A stretch of DNA of 64,000 bases, from positions 1 through 64,000 of the forward strand of contig CAIPVV010000001.1 in assembly GCA_903868595.1 (NCBI GenBank), given 5' to 3'. The DNA is from an uncultured Pseudomonadota bacterium (GTDB lineage: Bacteria > Pseudomonadota > Gammaproteobacteria > Steroidobacterales > Steroidobacteraceae). This document shows positions 16,504 through 26,168 of this stretch, in pieces. Position numbers and translations under genes: made by a program. Each line of letters begins with the position of its first letter. The stretch's first letter is position 1. The notes beneath the pieces were generated by a model. It did not search any database and was not told the origin of the DNA. It saw only the letters and a list, made by a program, of their open reading frames with translations.

Positions 16504-18108
16504 TCAGGCAGCGAGGCTCATCGCGTCGCTCCCAGCCACCGGAGCCAGGCGACGCAGCATCCACACGATCCGCTCAAACCGCATGATCGCCGACAGTAGC
16601 GCCTCCCGCCCTGCGAGGCTAGCCGCCCCGCTGAGCAGCTCTGACCTCACCCGCTCGATCAGTGCGCCCCGCTCCTCGGTCAGCAGCTGGACCATTTCCC
16701 GGGCGTCGGAGGAATCGTCCTCGATGGCTTCAACCACCACCGTCAACAGGGCATGCAGGCCCTCCACCATCTGGCCCGCAAAGGGGGGCCGCTCGGTGTC
16801 TGGCAGCGATGCGACATCCTGCGCGAACTGGCTGAGGGCAAGTTGCAGCAACTCCAGCTCCTGCAGGCGAGAACGATCCTCAAATACCTTCTCCGCATCC
16901 AAGTCGTGATTGGCTCGCATGAGCGCACCCAGAAAATTCTCGATGGCGCTGGCAATGCCGCTGCTGGCGGCATGCCGGATTTGGAGCGGCAACGCCCCTG
17001 CCGCCCGTTCCTCCGGCGGCCGCAGATCCTCCAGGTAGTCCGGCAGGACCCTGACCAGTCCCAGATATTCAAGCCGCACCAGCGACAGCGCTGTGGCCGG
17101 ATCCTGCACCGCCTCGGGGAACAGGTAGGCCGGCTTCATCACCGACTCTGCCTGGGAGGGTGGGGCAAGGCCGACCGCCAGGCGCAGCGTCAGCTTGCCG
17201 GCCACTGCCGCTATGACCACAATGACCAGCTGGAATGCAAGGTGGATGAGTCCGGCCTGCGTCCCCGGCATCGCGGCGAGCCAGCGGATACCGGACAGCA
17301 GCAGCGGCACGCCGGTGGAGGTTTCCACCAGGTACAGCACGACCAGCACCGTGGCAGCAAGGCCCCTGAGGATTCCCTGGCACAGTGCAACCTGCTTCGA
17401 CGTGCCTTCCAGCCCCGAGGCCAGCAGCAGGACGGCAATGCCGGAGCCGGTATTGGCGCCATAAATCATGATCGCTGTCTGCTCCATGCTGAGCAGGCCG
17501 TGCTGCACCAGGGGCAGCGCCAGGATGGTGACGATGGAGGATGATTGCACGCCGATAGCCAGGATCATTCCCGCCAGGAATGCCACGGCGGCCCCGGACC
17601 CCGCAAACTGCATGAACTCAACGACCCAGGGGTTCCCATTCATCGCCGTGACGCTGTCTTTCAGCATGGCGATGCCGAGCAGCAGCAGACCGATGCCAAG
17701 CAGGGCGAATACGGCGTGCCGGAAGCGTTCGGATTGATCGAGGCCGGAAAAGAATGCAACGCCCAGCATGCCCATGAGATAGAGGATCAGCACATGCGCA
17801 TCGAAGGCCGCTGCCAGGACCAGCACCGAGGTTCCGACATTGGCCCAGGCGAGCATCACCAGGGCTACGGCAAGCGGTAGCGTGCCGGCACTGACCAGCC
17901 CCGTGACGATGAACGTGACGGCACTGGTGGACTGGGTCAGTGCACCTGAGACGAATCCGGCTAGTTGCGCGATCCCGGGCCTTTTAAAGGTATGCGCAAG
18001 CAAGGAACGCAGATTGCTGCCGGCCAGCTGGCGCAGGTGCGAACCCACCATGCGCATGCCGATGAAGAACATACCCAATCCGGCACAGGCCGTGGCCAGA
18101 CTATTCAT
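16504..18108 (-). CDS. Na+/phosphate cotransporter family protein (NptA/YjbB-like)
   Basis: A 534-residue protein. The N-terminal half (about 1-310) has the two inverted Na_Pi_cotrans repeats with the QSTSAVTF and QSSSIVTI signature pair and the GANTGSG motif; the C-terminal part (about 350-525) is a cytoplasmic PhoU-like helical domain. Such proteins move phosphate with sodium, or export it. The start at ATG 18108 lies 8 bp inside the end of the upstream sensor gene; the longer open frame would add an Arg/Cys-rich stretch unlike the family. Coupling to a four-helix membrane sensor suggests phosphate or anion status feeds the chemosensory or partner-switch pathway here (inference). Confidence 0.92.
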   Translation of the reverse strand: MNSLATACAGLGMFFIGMRMVGSHLRQLAGSNLRSLLAHTFKRPGIAQLAGFVSGALTQSTSAVTFIVTGLVSAGTLPLAVALVMLAWANVGTSVLVLAAAFDAHVLILYLMGMLGVAFFSGLDQSERFRHAVFALLGIGLLLLGIAMLKDSVTAMNGNPWVVEFMQFAGSGAAVAFLAGMILAIGVQSSSIVTILALPLVQHGLLSMEQTAIMIYGANTGSGIAVLLLASGLEGTSKQVALCQGILRGLAATVLVVLYLVETSTGVPLLLSGIRWLAAMPGTQAGLIHLAFQLVIVVIAAVAGKLTLRLAVGLAPPSQAESVMKPAYLFPEAVQDPATALSLVRLEYLGLVRVLPDYLEDLRPPEERAAGALPLQIRHAASSGIASAIENFLGALMRANHDLDAEKVFEDRSRLQELELLQLALSQFAQDVASLPDTERPPFAGQMVEGLHALLTVVVEAIEDDSSDAREMVQLLTEERGALIERVRSELLSGAASLAGREALLSAIMRFERIVWMLRRLAPVAGSDAMSLAA

Positions 18109-18802
18109 TGCGACCGATGCCGCTGCCCAGGACACGCCACAGCAAGGCCAGGACGAGGAGCAGCCCGGCCAGCATGCCAACCCAGATAGCGCGGACGAGT
18201 ATCGCGTAGCGATCCGCCTGGGCCTCGCGAGCCCGTTGCTGCACGGCACGATACTCGTCAATCAGCATCCCAGCTAACGAGTCCATGGCGACGTTCAGCG
18301 GCCGATCCGCGCCGCGCACGACGGCGTCGACTACCGCGGGATCGAAAGGCCCATCACCGATGGTGGCATACGCCTGGACGTAGCGTTCGTTGAGCGCGAC
18401 GCTGTCGAGCAGCACCGCACCCGCAACCTGTGCCTGCTGGGGCAGTTTCAGCTTATCGAGGCGGGACTGAAGACTCTTCAGGCGCTCGTTGACGGTGGCA
18501 TAGGATTCGCCCAAGGCCGTCCAATATCTCACCTTGTCGGCTTTATTCGCACCTCTCAAGAGCACGTTCTTCCATTCCTGCACCTCGGTCTTGTAGGCGA
18601 CCTGCGCGCTGCGGGCCTCATCGGTCGCCGTCAGGTGCTCCGCCAAATCCTCCTCCAGACGAGAGTGCACGCGGTCCAGCGACCAGACCGAGAACAACGC
18701 GAGCAAACCGAGCCCCAGCAGCGTCAACACAACCAGGCTGCCCAGCTGCAGCACGGACTGGCGCAGACGAGATAAATCCTTGTGCACTGCGGTTTTGGTC
18801 AT
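18101..18802 (-). CDS. Orphan membrane protein with four-helix-bundle sensor-like domain
   Basis: A 233-residue protein: TM1 at about 18-40, a long helical extracytoplasmic region (about 41-200) resembling the 4HB ligand domain of chemoreceptors, TM2 at about 203-226, and then only a few cytoplasmic residues (GSGIGRNE). There is no HAMP, kinase or methyl-accepting part, so it cannot signal alone in the usual way. It overlaps the Na/Pi transporter start by 8 bp. It could be an accessory subunit of that transporter, or pair laterally with the receptor encoded at 8833-10482, which has the same sensor type. Function is not established. Confidence 0.8.
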   Translation of the reverse strand: MTKTAVHKDLSRLRQSVLQLGSLVVLTLLGLGLLALFSVWSLDRVHSRLEEDLAEHLTATDEARSAQVAYKTEVQEWKNVLLRGANKADKVRYWTALGESYATVNERLKSLQSRLDKLKLPQQAQVAGAVLLDSVALNERYVQAYATIGDGPFDPAVVDAVVRGADRPLNVAMDSLAGMLIDEYRAVQQRAREAQADRYAILVRAIWVGMLAGLLLVLALLWRVLGSGIGRNE

Positions 18803-19226
18803 TGGTTTCTGCCCCGGGCGTGGAATTCTTGCGCGTATAACTCTCGTATTGTGACGGCAATATGTGACAGCGCGCTGACCTCAGGTCACCCGGAGGGTGG
18901 GCACATTTCGGCGGTCCCCCTCGATGGTTGACGCCATCCTGACGGCCCTGGGCAGCGGCACTCCGGGTCACTGCCGCGGAACCCTCCATTTTGGATGCAA
19001 CTGGCAGTCAGCTTGGTCCAATCGCAGGGTCCCAGGCGCCTAGCGGCACGACGCAGCACCCGCAGCGAGGCGGGGCCCGCTGCACGCCGGCGCGCTCCCG
19101 ACCCGGCAGCGCACTGCGCCGGGAGCCTGCCCTGGGCTCCCGCGATGCCAAACGGCCGGCACGAAACCCCTGGCCCCCGCAGCGCCGCGCAGCGCAGCGC
19201 CCGGGACAGGCCGGCCGTCGCAGCCG
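18803..19226. other. Gap between ABC transporter and sensor genes
   Basis: 424 bases with no supported gene. The part near 18820-18870 is AT-richer and is the likely promoter of the sensor/Na-Pi operon. The remainder is very GC-rich with no recognised site. Confidence 0.45.
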
Positions 19227-20318
19227 TCACCGCCTGCGCAAGGTAAACGCCAGGCGATTGTTGCCGTCCACGTAGCCGTATTCGGTGGCCTCGCAGAGAT
19301 TGCGAATGAGAAGAAGCCCGATATCCTCTTCCTCCTGCGATCCTTCCAGCAGGTTGCGCGCCTCTCCCGCCGATTTCACCAGCAGCTGCAGGCTACCGGT
19401 CTTCTCCGAGTAATCGATGCTCAGCTCAAGGGCTGCGGAGGCGAGCTGCGGCGCATGCAGCTGCACAACCTCCTCCACCAACGCAAGCAGGTCGTCACGA
19501 CCCTTCCTGGGGATGAACTGCTTCTCGCAAAACGCCTCGATCTCGCCATTCATCGCGTAGAAGTCAAAATCCCGCGACGCGATGTGGCATTGGTAGCTGC
19601 GGATACGGTTGATGAAGGCCCGCGTACGTGGCCGGCGGGGATCGCCGAAGAGCTGCTCAGGCGGGCCCTCCTCATAGATGACCCCCTCGTCCATATAGAA
19701 CACTCGATTGGATACATCCCGTGCAAAATCCATCTCGTGCGTGACGATAGCCATCGTCATGCCGTCCTTGGCCAGACGCCGGATGACGGAGAGCACCTCG
19801 CTCACCATCGTCGGATCCAGCGCCGAGGTCGGCTCGTCGAAGAGAATGATCTCAGGCTCCATCGCCAGGCAGCGCGCGATCGCCACGCGCTGCTTCTGTC
19901 CGCCCGACAGCTCTTCAGGAAAGCTATTGGCCTTTTCCGCCAGACCCACCAGGCGCAGAAGCTCCATCGCCTTCTCGCCAGCCTTCGCAGCCGTCAAACC
20001 ACGCAGCTTGATCGGCCCCAACGTCAGGTTCTCCAGAACCGACAGGTGCGCAAAGAGATTGAACGACTGGAAAACCATGTTCATTTTCTGGCGCACCGCA
20101 GGGACATCTGCACCGGGCGCCAGGATGTCGACCCCGTCGATGACAATGCTACCGGAGGTCGGGCTATCCAGCAGGTTCAGGCAGCGCAGGAACGTGCTCT
20201 TGCCCGTTCCGGACGGTCCGATGATCGACACGACCTCGCCCTTGCGGATCTCGGCGTTCACGTCCTTGAGCACCGTCAGGGCACCGTAGCGCTTGGAGAG
20301 ATGTTCGACCTTGATCAT
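19227..20318 (-). CDS. Polar amino-acid-type ABC ATPase fused to an RsbW-like HATPase domain
   Basis: Residues 1-240 are a complete GlnQ/HisP-type ATPase: Walker A GPSGTGKS (34-41), Q-loop FQSFNLF, signature LSGGQKQR (137-144), Walker B IILFDE (157-162), H-loop His194. These proteins normally end there. Residues about 241-363 are extra and follow the plan of an anti-sigma-factor-type HATPase: [16 protein letters not shown] in the N-box helix position, [10 protein letters not shown] where G1 sits, and [19 protein letters not shown] matching the G2 helix and end strand of the kinase at 14822-15235. Key residues are degenerate (no N-box Asn, no DxG). This part may therefore bind a regulator rather than phosphorylate. 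It overlaps the permease gene by 4 bp (ATGA). Confidence 0.88.
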   Translation of the reverse strand: MIKVEHLSKRYGALTVLKDVNAEIRKGEVVSIIGPSGTGKSTFLRCLNLLDSPTSGSIVIDGVDILAPGADVPAVRQKMNMVFQSFNLFAHLSVLENLTLGPIKLRGLTAAKAGEKAMELLRLVGLAEKANSFPEELSGGQKQRVAIARCLAMEPEIILFDEPTSALDPTMVSEVLSVIRRLAKDGMTMAIVTHEMDFARDVSNRVFYMDEGVIYEEGPPEQLFGDPRRPRTRAFINRIRSYQCHIASRDFDFYAMNGEIEAFCEKQFIPRKGRDDLLALVEEVVQLHAPQLASAALELSIDYSEKTGSLQLLVKSAGEARNLLEGSQEEEDIGLLLIRNLCEATEYGYVDGNNRLAFTLRRR

Positions 20319-22561
20319 GATTGCACTCCAGCCTTGCGGCGACGGGCCTTTGGATCCGTGGCCCGCTCCAGGTACTCCAAGAATTGCAGCAGCGCGAAGG
20401 AGATTATGAAATAAAGCACCGCCACCATCACCAGCGGGAAGAACGCATCGAAGGTACGGCTGCGGATGATATCGCTTGCCTTGGTAAGATCCTGCACCGC
20501 GATGTAGCCGACGATGGAGGTCATCTTCACGAGGGAGATAAACTCCCCCTTGTAGATCGGCAACACCCGCCTGACCATCTGCGGCAGCACGACGTTCATG
20601 AAGGTGCTGATGCGGGTAAAGCCCATGGCGATGCCGGCCTCCGTCTGGCCGCGGTCGACCCCCTCGATGCCCGTGCGGAATATCTCGGCCACGTAGGCGG
20701 CGAAGTTCATGCCGAAGGCCACCACGGCGACGAACACCGGGGAGATATCGACGGAAGCAAACACCACGTAGAAGATAAGCATCAGCAGTACCAGTACCGG
20801 CGTACCACGCAGGATGGAGATGTAGACCCTGGCTGGCGCCTGCACCCAGCGGTTGGACGACATGCGCAGAAAGCAGACCGCTGCGCCAAGCAGGGTGCCG
20901 AACAGCGTGGCCAGGATGGAGATCACCACCGTTGTCTTCAGCCCATCCAGCAGCAGCAGGTAGCGGTTCTCCGTCAGGATATTGCCGCGGAAACTGCTGA
21001 CGGTACGGTCCCAGAATCCCGGGCTCCCAGTGGCGCTCTTGGCTGACGGGCTCTCGCCAAGACTCGTGCGCAGAGCGAACGCGTTTGACGTTGCCTGGTA
21101 ATAGGGCTTGGAGAAATCGATGAGCTTCTGGCGTTCCTCGGTGATGAAGATGGAGGCAGAAATGGCGTCAACCTTTCCGCTGGCCACTGCCGCCACCAGC
21201 CCGCCGAACACCATGCTCTCAAAGCGCACCGGTCGACCAACCAGGCGCCCGAAGCGCTCCAGCATCTCGATATCAAGTCCGATGAGCTTGTTGTCAACGA
21301 CCCCTTCGAATGGCATGCCATCGGAGGAGGTGCCCACGACCAGCGGCGGCCCGCTTGGCTCAGGCGGCAGGTCCGGCATCACCCGCACGCGCTGCTCTAT
21401 CCAGCGCTTCTTCATATCGGCCATGGTGCCGTCGGCATTGATCTGGTCAAGAAATGAATCAAACTGCTGCCGCAGCGAGGCCGATGCCTTGCTGAAGCCA
21501 ACACCAACCCCGAATGGCAGCACAGGCTCGCCGAGAATGCCCAGTTCCGGCGCGGTGAGCAGCACCTCGCGCAGCGGATCGGTATCGATCAACCCCACGT
21601 CGGCCTTGCCGGTCCGGACCGACAGGATCATGTCGGATGAGGTGGAGTAGGTCTGAACCTGCGCCTTGGACCAGTGATGCGTGACGTAGGACTCCTGGGC
21701 CGAACCCGTCATGACCGCAACGCGCTTATCCTCCGCATCCGCCACCGTCTTAAGGGGTGCCGGCCCGGAGGCGGCTGCCGTACCCTGCCCCGCCTTGCGA
21801 GCCAGCAGCATCAGTGAATTGCTGAAATACTGATCGCTGAAATCCACTGCCTTGCGCCGCTCATCCGTGGCCGACATTCCAGTCACGATGATGTCGATCT
21901 TGCCGGACTGCAGGGCTGGAATCAGCGCCATGAACTTCATGTCCGTAAATTCGATCGGGCGATTCAGGTAGGCCGCTATGCGCCGGGCCATCTCGCCATC
22001 AAAACCGGTTACACGGCCGTTCTTATCAACAAAGCTTGCCGGTTCACGGGTTGCGGCAACGCCGACGCGAAGCGGCACACCGCTCTTCGGTACTGCGATG
22101 TCTGCCTCGACATACGGATCAAGGTCTGCCTTGAACCAGCGCTTCTCCATGTCGGCCAGCGTGCCGTCAGCCGTCAGCTTCGCCACCAGGGCGTTGACCT
22201 GGGAAAGCAGACCGCCATTGCCCTTGCGGATTGCCGCGGCCGTGGGCTCGTGGTCCAGCCGTTCTGGAATCATTGCCAGGTCCGGGTTGGTCTTGGCCAC
22301 CTGCAGCGCCTGCGGATAGGCCGTCATTGCCACGTCGACCTGTCCGGCCTTGAGCGCAGCTATCGCGTCGAGCATGTCGTCAAAGCTCTGCACTGTCGCG
22401 GCCGGAAAACGCTCTTTTGCCATTGGTCCGGCCGTGGAGCCCGTCATGATGCCGATCCGCGCATGCTCGGCGTCAGAGACGTTCTGGATGACAGGCTGCT
22501 GCTTCGCGCACCCCGCGACTGCCAGCAACGCAGTTATCAACGGGAGGATTAGATACTTCAT
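20315..22561 (-). CDS. Lipoprotein fusing several substrate-binding lobes to an amino-acid-type ABC permease
   Basis: The ATG at 22561 is preceded by GGAG and gives a lipoprotein signal with lipobox AVAGC (Cys18); the open frame upstream is not credible. The 748-residue chain contains: residues about 20-150, a second-lobe segment of an SBP_bac_3 domain; 163-395, a complete SBP_bac_3 domain ([45 protein letters not shown]); 405-500, a first-lobe segment only ([19 protein letters not shown]); and 535-735, a permease with the EAA-type loop [15 protein letters not shown]. The transported solute is probably a polar amino acid, judging by family. With the downstream ATPase this makes a two-gene importer. 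Lobe order is unusual (see findings). Confidence 0.92.
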   Translation of the reverse strand: MKYLILPLITALLAVAGCAKQQPVIQNVSDAEHARIGIMTGSTAGPMAKERFPAATVQSFDDMLDAIAALKAGQVDVAMTAYPQALQVAKTNPDLAMIPERLDHEPTAAAIRKGNGGLLSQVNALVAKLTADGTLADMEKRWFKADLDPYVEADIAVPKSGVPLRVGVAATREPASFVDKNGRVTGFDGEMARRIAAYLNRPIEFTDMKFMALIPALQSGKIDIIVTGMSATDERRKAVDFSDQYFSNSLMLLARKAGQGTAAASGPAPLKTVADAEDKRVAVMTGSAQESYVTHHWSKAQVQTYSTSSDMILSVRTGKADVGLIDTDPLREVLLTAPELGILGEPVLPFGVGVGFSKASASLRQQFDSFLDQINADGTMADMKKRWIEQRVRVMPDLPPEPSGPPLVVGTSSDGMPFEGVVDNKLIGLDIEMLERFGRLVGRPVRFESMVFGGLVAAVASGKVDAISASIFITEERQKLIDFSKPYYQATSNAFALRTSLGESPSAKSATGSPGFWDRTVSSFRGNILTENRYLLLLDGLKTTVVISILATLFGTLLGAAVCFLRMSSNRWVQAPARVYISILRGTPVLVLLMLIFYVVFASVDISPVFVAVVAFGMNFAAYVAEIFRTGIEGVDRGQTEAGIAMGFTRISTFMNVVLPQMVRRVLPIYKGEFISLVKMTSIVGYIAVQDLTKASDIIRSRTFDAFFPLVMVAVLYFIISFALLQFLEYLERATDPKARRRKAGVQS

Positions 22562-23588
22562 AACGGTCCGCTCCAGGCTTCGGCACGAGCCAGCCTCGCG
22601 GTCGCGGGCGACTTGTCCAGGCCGGCAAATTGATCTTCGGTAGAGTTGCGTGGTGACTGCAGATCTAATCGCAATCCGGGGACCTGCGTGCACGGGAAAG
22701 GAACCACTATGGAGACGCTTACGGCCCGGCCAAATCACTGCAGCCTAGCGGGAAAGTCGTTGCACTGCCTTTTTCCCATCGCGAAAACGGACCTCGTACA
22801 GGGTTGTCCTCCTCCTGTGCGCGGCGCCGCGTTGGCGCCCCCCTGCCCACCACCCGGTCTGCGTCCTTGAGTATACAACACCGTTCTTGGCAAAAAAAAA
22901 GGGCGCGAGCAGGCCGACACGGACGGCAGTGGCGTTGGGGAGGTCCGGGGTTAGGCGTTTCCCCAGGCATGTCGGGACCGCCGCTGGAGATCTGTGCACG
23001 TAGCCGTCAATCCGAGTCAGGAGGCGGCGCGAGGGGAAGCCAGCTCGGCCGGTTGCACGCGGGCTGCCGGGCCCCGGGGCCGCCAGCCTGCCCTGCTGGG
23101 TGGCACGTGCCAGGGGTTTGCGCGCACAGCGTGCCAGCCGCGCAATCCCCGCCTGCACCGGCTGACCTTTTCGGATCCTATCGAGGCCCTCAAGCCATCC
23201 CCGGTATCGCGCCTGCAAGTCCGCCACCGTCACGGGCAGCTCGGCCCGCGCGCTCTGCAGGCCTTGCCGCAGTGGCTGCCAGCCGGACTGCAGTGCCGCG
23301 GCCGCCTACCGGCACACGACGCACCCCATGTCGCCGCGGCTGCAGGCGTGCACCCTCCTCAGCTTGTGCTGCGGGACGCCGCCCCGGCCTGCGCCGGGGG
23401 CCCTTGCAGTAACGACCTGGATGCAACGCAGAACTGCAAGTCCCGCAGTACCGAGGATCGATAGCCAGCAGCCAGAACGACCGCTGGCCCGGGCAACGCC
23501 CGGGTACGCGTGACCACGCGCCGGCTCTCGGCGTTGGATAAGCCCCCGGCCAACGCCGGGGGCTCCTGCGCCCGCGCGCGGAGCTGGC
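22562..23588. other. About 1 kb without a supported gene; cluster of hairpins at 23382-23564
   Basis: Open frames here have Arg/Pro/Ala-rich, motif-free translations and are rejected. The promoter of the ABC importer should lie around 22565-22700. A run of nine A (22893-22901) is the only AT-rich block in the middle. Four GC hairpins crowd 23382-23564: CCCCGGC/GCCGGGG (23382-23399), CCCGGGC/GCCCGGG (23488-23504), CGCGT/ACGCG (23507-23520) and the terminator-like stem annotated next. Confidence 0.5.
23541..23564 (-). terminator. Strong hairpin after the G8-domain gene
   Basis: AGCCCCCGGC (23541-23550) pairs perfectly with GCCGGGGGCT (23555-23564) around a 4-base loop. It is 25 bp past the stop of the minus-strand gene that ends at 23589. 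Only a short T-containing stretch follows, so Rho-independent function is likely but not certain. Confidence 0.55.
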
Positions 23589-26168
23589 TTACCGGCTGAC
23601 CTGGACGCTGGTTCCTCCGGCGCCAGGGCCGCTGAGGCGCGCCCCTTCCCCGTTGGAGACCACCTTGACCCAGAGCGAGTCCTTGTCCTTGTAGTACGCG
23701 GTGGTGTCGGCCTTGCGCAGCGCATCAAGGCTCTGCTGCTGCGGCGTGCCCACGCCGGCCGCGGAGAATCCCGGTAGTTGCAGGATCACCCACGAGCCAC
23801 TCTCCAGCTCCGTCACGTTCAGGAACATCGTCGGCCTTGTGGTGGTCACCGTGATCTCCGTACCGGCCCGTATGCTGCTGCTGGTTGTAGTGGACTGCCT
23901 GCCATTGCGACTCAGGACCACCGGTGGCGGGGCCGCCGCACCGCCGGCTCGGGCAACCAGACCACCGCCGGCACCCGGCAGGCGAGGGGCACTACCCAGG
24001 GCCGCGTTGGCAATATCCAGGCGCCCGATATCGCCCTTGCACACGGCCGCGTTCCAGGTGGGCTTGATCTCGCAGGCCTCATCAATTGCGATGCCGTTGT
24101 TGATGAGAACGAAGGCATCGGGCACACCGCCGACCGAGCCGTCCAGGTCGTGGAACACCGAGGTCAGATAGCTCCCGTTGCCGTAATCATCGTTGCTCCA
24201 CTTGCGCTCGATCGGTGGGAAATACACCGGCTTGGCATTGATGAATTTCGCGTGCTGTATGGTGTTGTTGGTGCTCATTCCAAAACTGGTATACAGCAGG
24301 TAGGAGATCGCTCCCGTCTTGCGCGTGGCGTTGTCCTGGTAATTCACGAAGGTGACATTGTCCAGTTCATGACGGTAATCGTAGAACTCGTAGCCGCGGA
24401 TCGGGAAATCCGCAAGCTCCGGCTCCGGCAAGCTGCGGCCGTAGGCCACTTCCGCCGGCGTCCTGGGGTTGCCGATATTCTCGGTTTCTCCCACGAACAG
24501 CGAGTCCACCACCCGTGACGTATAGGCGGAATGACCGAAGTTGGCGGACGCATGCGTGTAGCCGATCGCGTTGTCCGCCAGTTTCAGGTTCTTGAACAGG
24601 TCCATCTCACCGCGACTCCACATGCCGCCGTTGCGGTTCTTGTAGCTGGTGAAATCCTCGATGACCGTCTCCACCTGAGCGCTGTTCGCGTCAGCGGGAT
24701 TGGCCAGGGCGATATGCCCACCAGTCGCAAAATGGCCATCGGGCCTGGGGCCGCGGTCGGACATGAATCCGTCAAAGTTAGAATGGGCGGTATTGCCCTT
24801 GAACTCCCGTAACCGCATACGACGTGGCCAGGTTGCCTTGCTGACATCCGTGCCTTCGAACGCGCCCGTCGGATGCTCCGGCAGGGCGAACCAGAAACCT
24901 ATCGCCTCGGACCCCGCGGCTACGTTGTCCCGGTAAACATTGTCCGGATTGGTGATCCAGAAAGTCGACGCCGTGTTGTCGGAGGGGATCAGGACATCCT
25001 TCGCATTCTGGCCGGCCGTCAGGAAGTTCTGGCCGTCCCCGGGTCCGAACGGGGCAAGGTTAGTCGGAACGCAGGGTTTACCGTCGGGATGGCACTTGGT
25101 CATCATTCCGAGGTTGTGGATGAACTGGTTGCCCGTTTCCACTGCGTCTTCCAGGAAGAAGCAATGACCCACGGTGTTGTAGGTCACGTTGTTCTCCACT
25201 CGCACGTTGTTGGTCCCATGCACCGTCACGCAGCGACTGTAGGTGTCGTGAATTGACGAGTTGGCGATGTATTGTCCCTGGCCTTCGCCCAGGATGTGCC
25301 AGTGGATCGGATACCGGGCCAGATGCATGTTCTGACCCATCCGGTTCAATTCGATGCCGGAGACATACATTTTTGATCCGGCGACCGCCATGATATGCCC
25401 CCCGAAGTAGGAGCGTTCCGCGTCGGGCGAAGCCTGGATGAGAATATTTCGCGTCAGCAGGCCGACTTCGCCACGCTCGTCGACGCCGGCTGTGATTTGG
25501 CCGAAATGCATGTACTGAAGGGGTTGGTCCACCGTGATCACGTTCCCCGCAAGGGCGGCGATGGTTCGCCTCTCCGCCTGCGTGGCATCAAAGTCGGTCG
25601 ACGCAAGGACGATCACGTCTCCTTTTCGCCAGCCGCTGGCATTCAATACTTCGATCCGGGTGCTGCCGGCCTTGGCGGTTGCGGCGAGCTTGGTCCAGGA
25701 ATTCGTCCGGTCACCGTGCAGGTTCAGCGTTCCGCCGGAGAGCATGATCCCGCGGACACCCATTCCATCCAGCTCCTTGCCGGGCGTGTTCTCAGTGAGG
25801 GTGATGGTCGCCTTGCGCGTATGGGGCTTGGCTTCCGTGCCGATTTCCAGTTCCCCGTGCAGCATGATCCACTGGGTGGGCAGTTCGATGTCTGCTTTGT
25901 CCGAGAAGCTGAGCTTTCCTTCGATGTGCAAGCCGCCCAGCGATGGTGGACTGACGTCGAGGAGCACATTTTTGCCGCTCTCAATGGTCACAGTGTCCCC
26001 TGGTCCGGGCACCTTTCGGCCTGGCCACGTGGCTGGATTGGACCAGAGCTCCTGCTCGGCTGCGTGCGCTCCGTGCTCATGAGCCGCCGCAACTGCGTCC
26101 GCAGCGCTGGCGAGGAGGAAGGCCGGAACGAGCAACGCAAAAAGGAACGAGCGATCTATTTTTCTCAT
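23589..26168 (-). CDS. Secreted G8-domain protein resembling animal CEMIP/TMEM2 hyaluronidases
   Basis: An 859-residue protein with an N-terminal signal peptide (about 1-29). A G8 domain follows (about 40-160: LWSNPATWPGRKVPGPGD, IEGKLSF, WIMLHGELEIGT). The long body is a right-handed beta-helix whose motifs parallel vertebrate CEMIP/KIAA1199 and TMEM2: LARYPIHWH, SIHDTYSRCVTVHG, YNTVGHCFFLED, TFWITNPDN, AAGSEAIGFWFALPEHPTG, DSLFVGETENIGN, FPIRGYEFYD and SVFHDLDGSVGG. Those animal proteins bind and depolymerise hyaluronan. Here a periplasmic or secreted polysaccharide-processing role is inferred; hyaluronan itself as substrate is unproven. There is no C-terminal PANDER-like domain; residues from about 720 are low-complexity and then a short beta-rich tail. 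The gene stands alone, with an AGGG site before the ATG. Confidence 0.88.
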   Translation of the reverse strand: MRKIDRSFLFALLVPAFLLASAADAVAAAHEHGAHAAEQELWSNPATWPGRKVPGPGDTVTIESGKNVLLDVSPPSLGGLHIEGKLSFSDKADIELPTQWIMLHGELEIGTEAKPHTRKATITLTENTPGKELDGMGVRGIMLSGGTLNLHGDRTNSWTKLAATAKAGSTRIEVLNASGWRKGDVIVLASTDFDATQAERRTIAALAGNVITVDQPLQYMHFGQITAGVDERGEVGLLTRNILIQASPDAERSYFGGHIMAVAGSKMYVSGIELNRMGQNMHLARYPIHWHILGEGQGQYIANSSIHDTYSRCVTVHGTNNVRVENNVTYNTVGHCFFLEDAVETGNQFIHNLGMMTKCHPDGKPCVPTNLAPFGPGDGQNFLTAGQNAKDVLIPSDNTASTFWITNPDNVYRDNVAAGSEAIGFWFALPEHPTGAFEGTDVSKATWPRRMRLREFKGNTAHSNFDGFMSDRGPRPDGHFATGGHIALANPADANSAQVETVIEDFTSYKNRNGGMWSRGEMDLFKNLKLADNAIGYTHASANFGHSAYTSRVVDSLFVGETENIGNPRTPAEVAYGRSLPEPELADFPIRGYEFYDYRHELDNVTFVNYQDNATRKTGAISYLLYTSFGMSTNNTIQHAKFINAKPVYFPPIERKWSNDDYGNGSYLTSVFHDLDGSVGGVPDAFVLINNGIAIDEACEIKPTWNAAVCKGDIGRLDIANAALGSAPRLPGAGGGLVARAGGAAAPPPVVLSRNGRQSTTTSSSIRAGTEITVTTTRPTMFLNVTELESGSWVILQLPGFSAAGVGTPQQQSLDALRKADTTAYYKDKDSLWVKVVSNGEGARLSGPGAGGTSVQVSR

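Noticed and set aside
22745-23412. Open frames on both strands in the gap before the ABC importer
   Set aside because: Low-complexity Arg/Ala/Pro translations with no SD site or motif.
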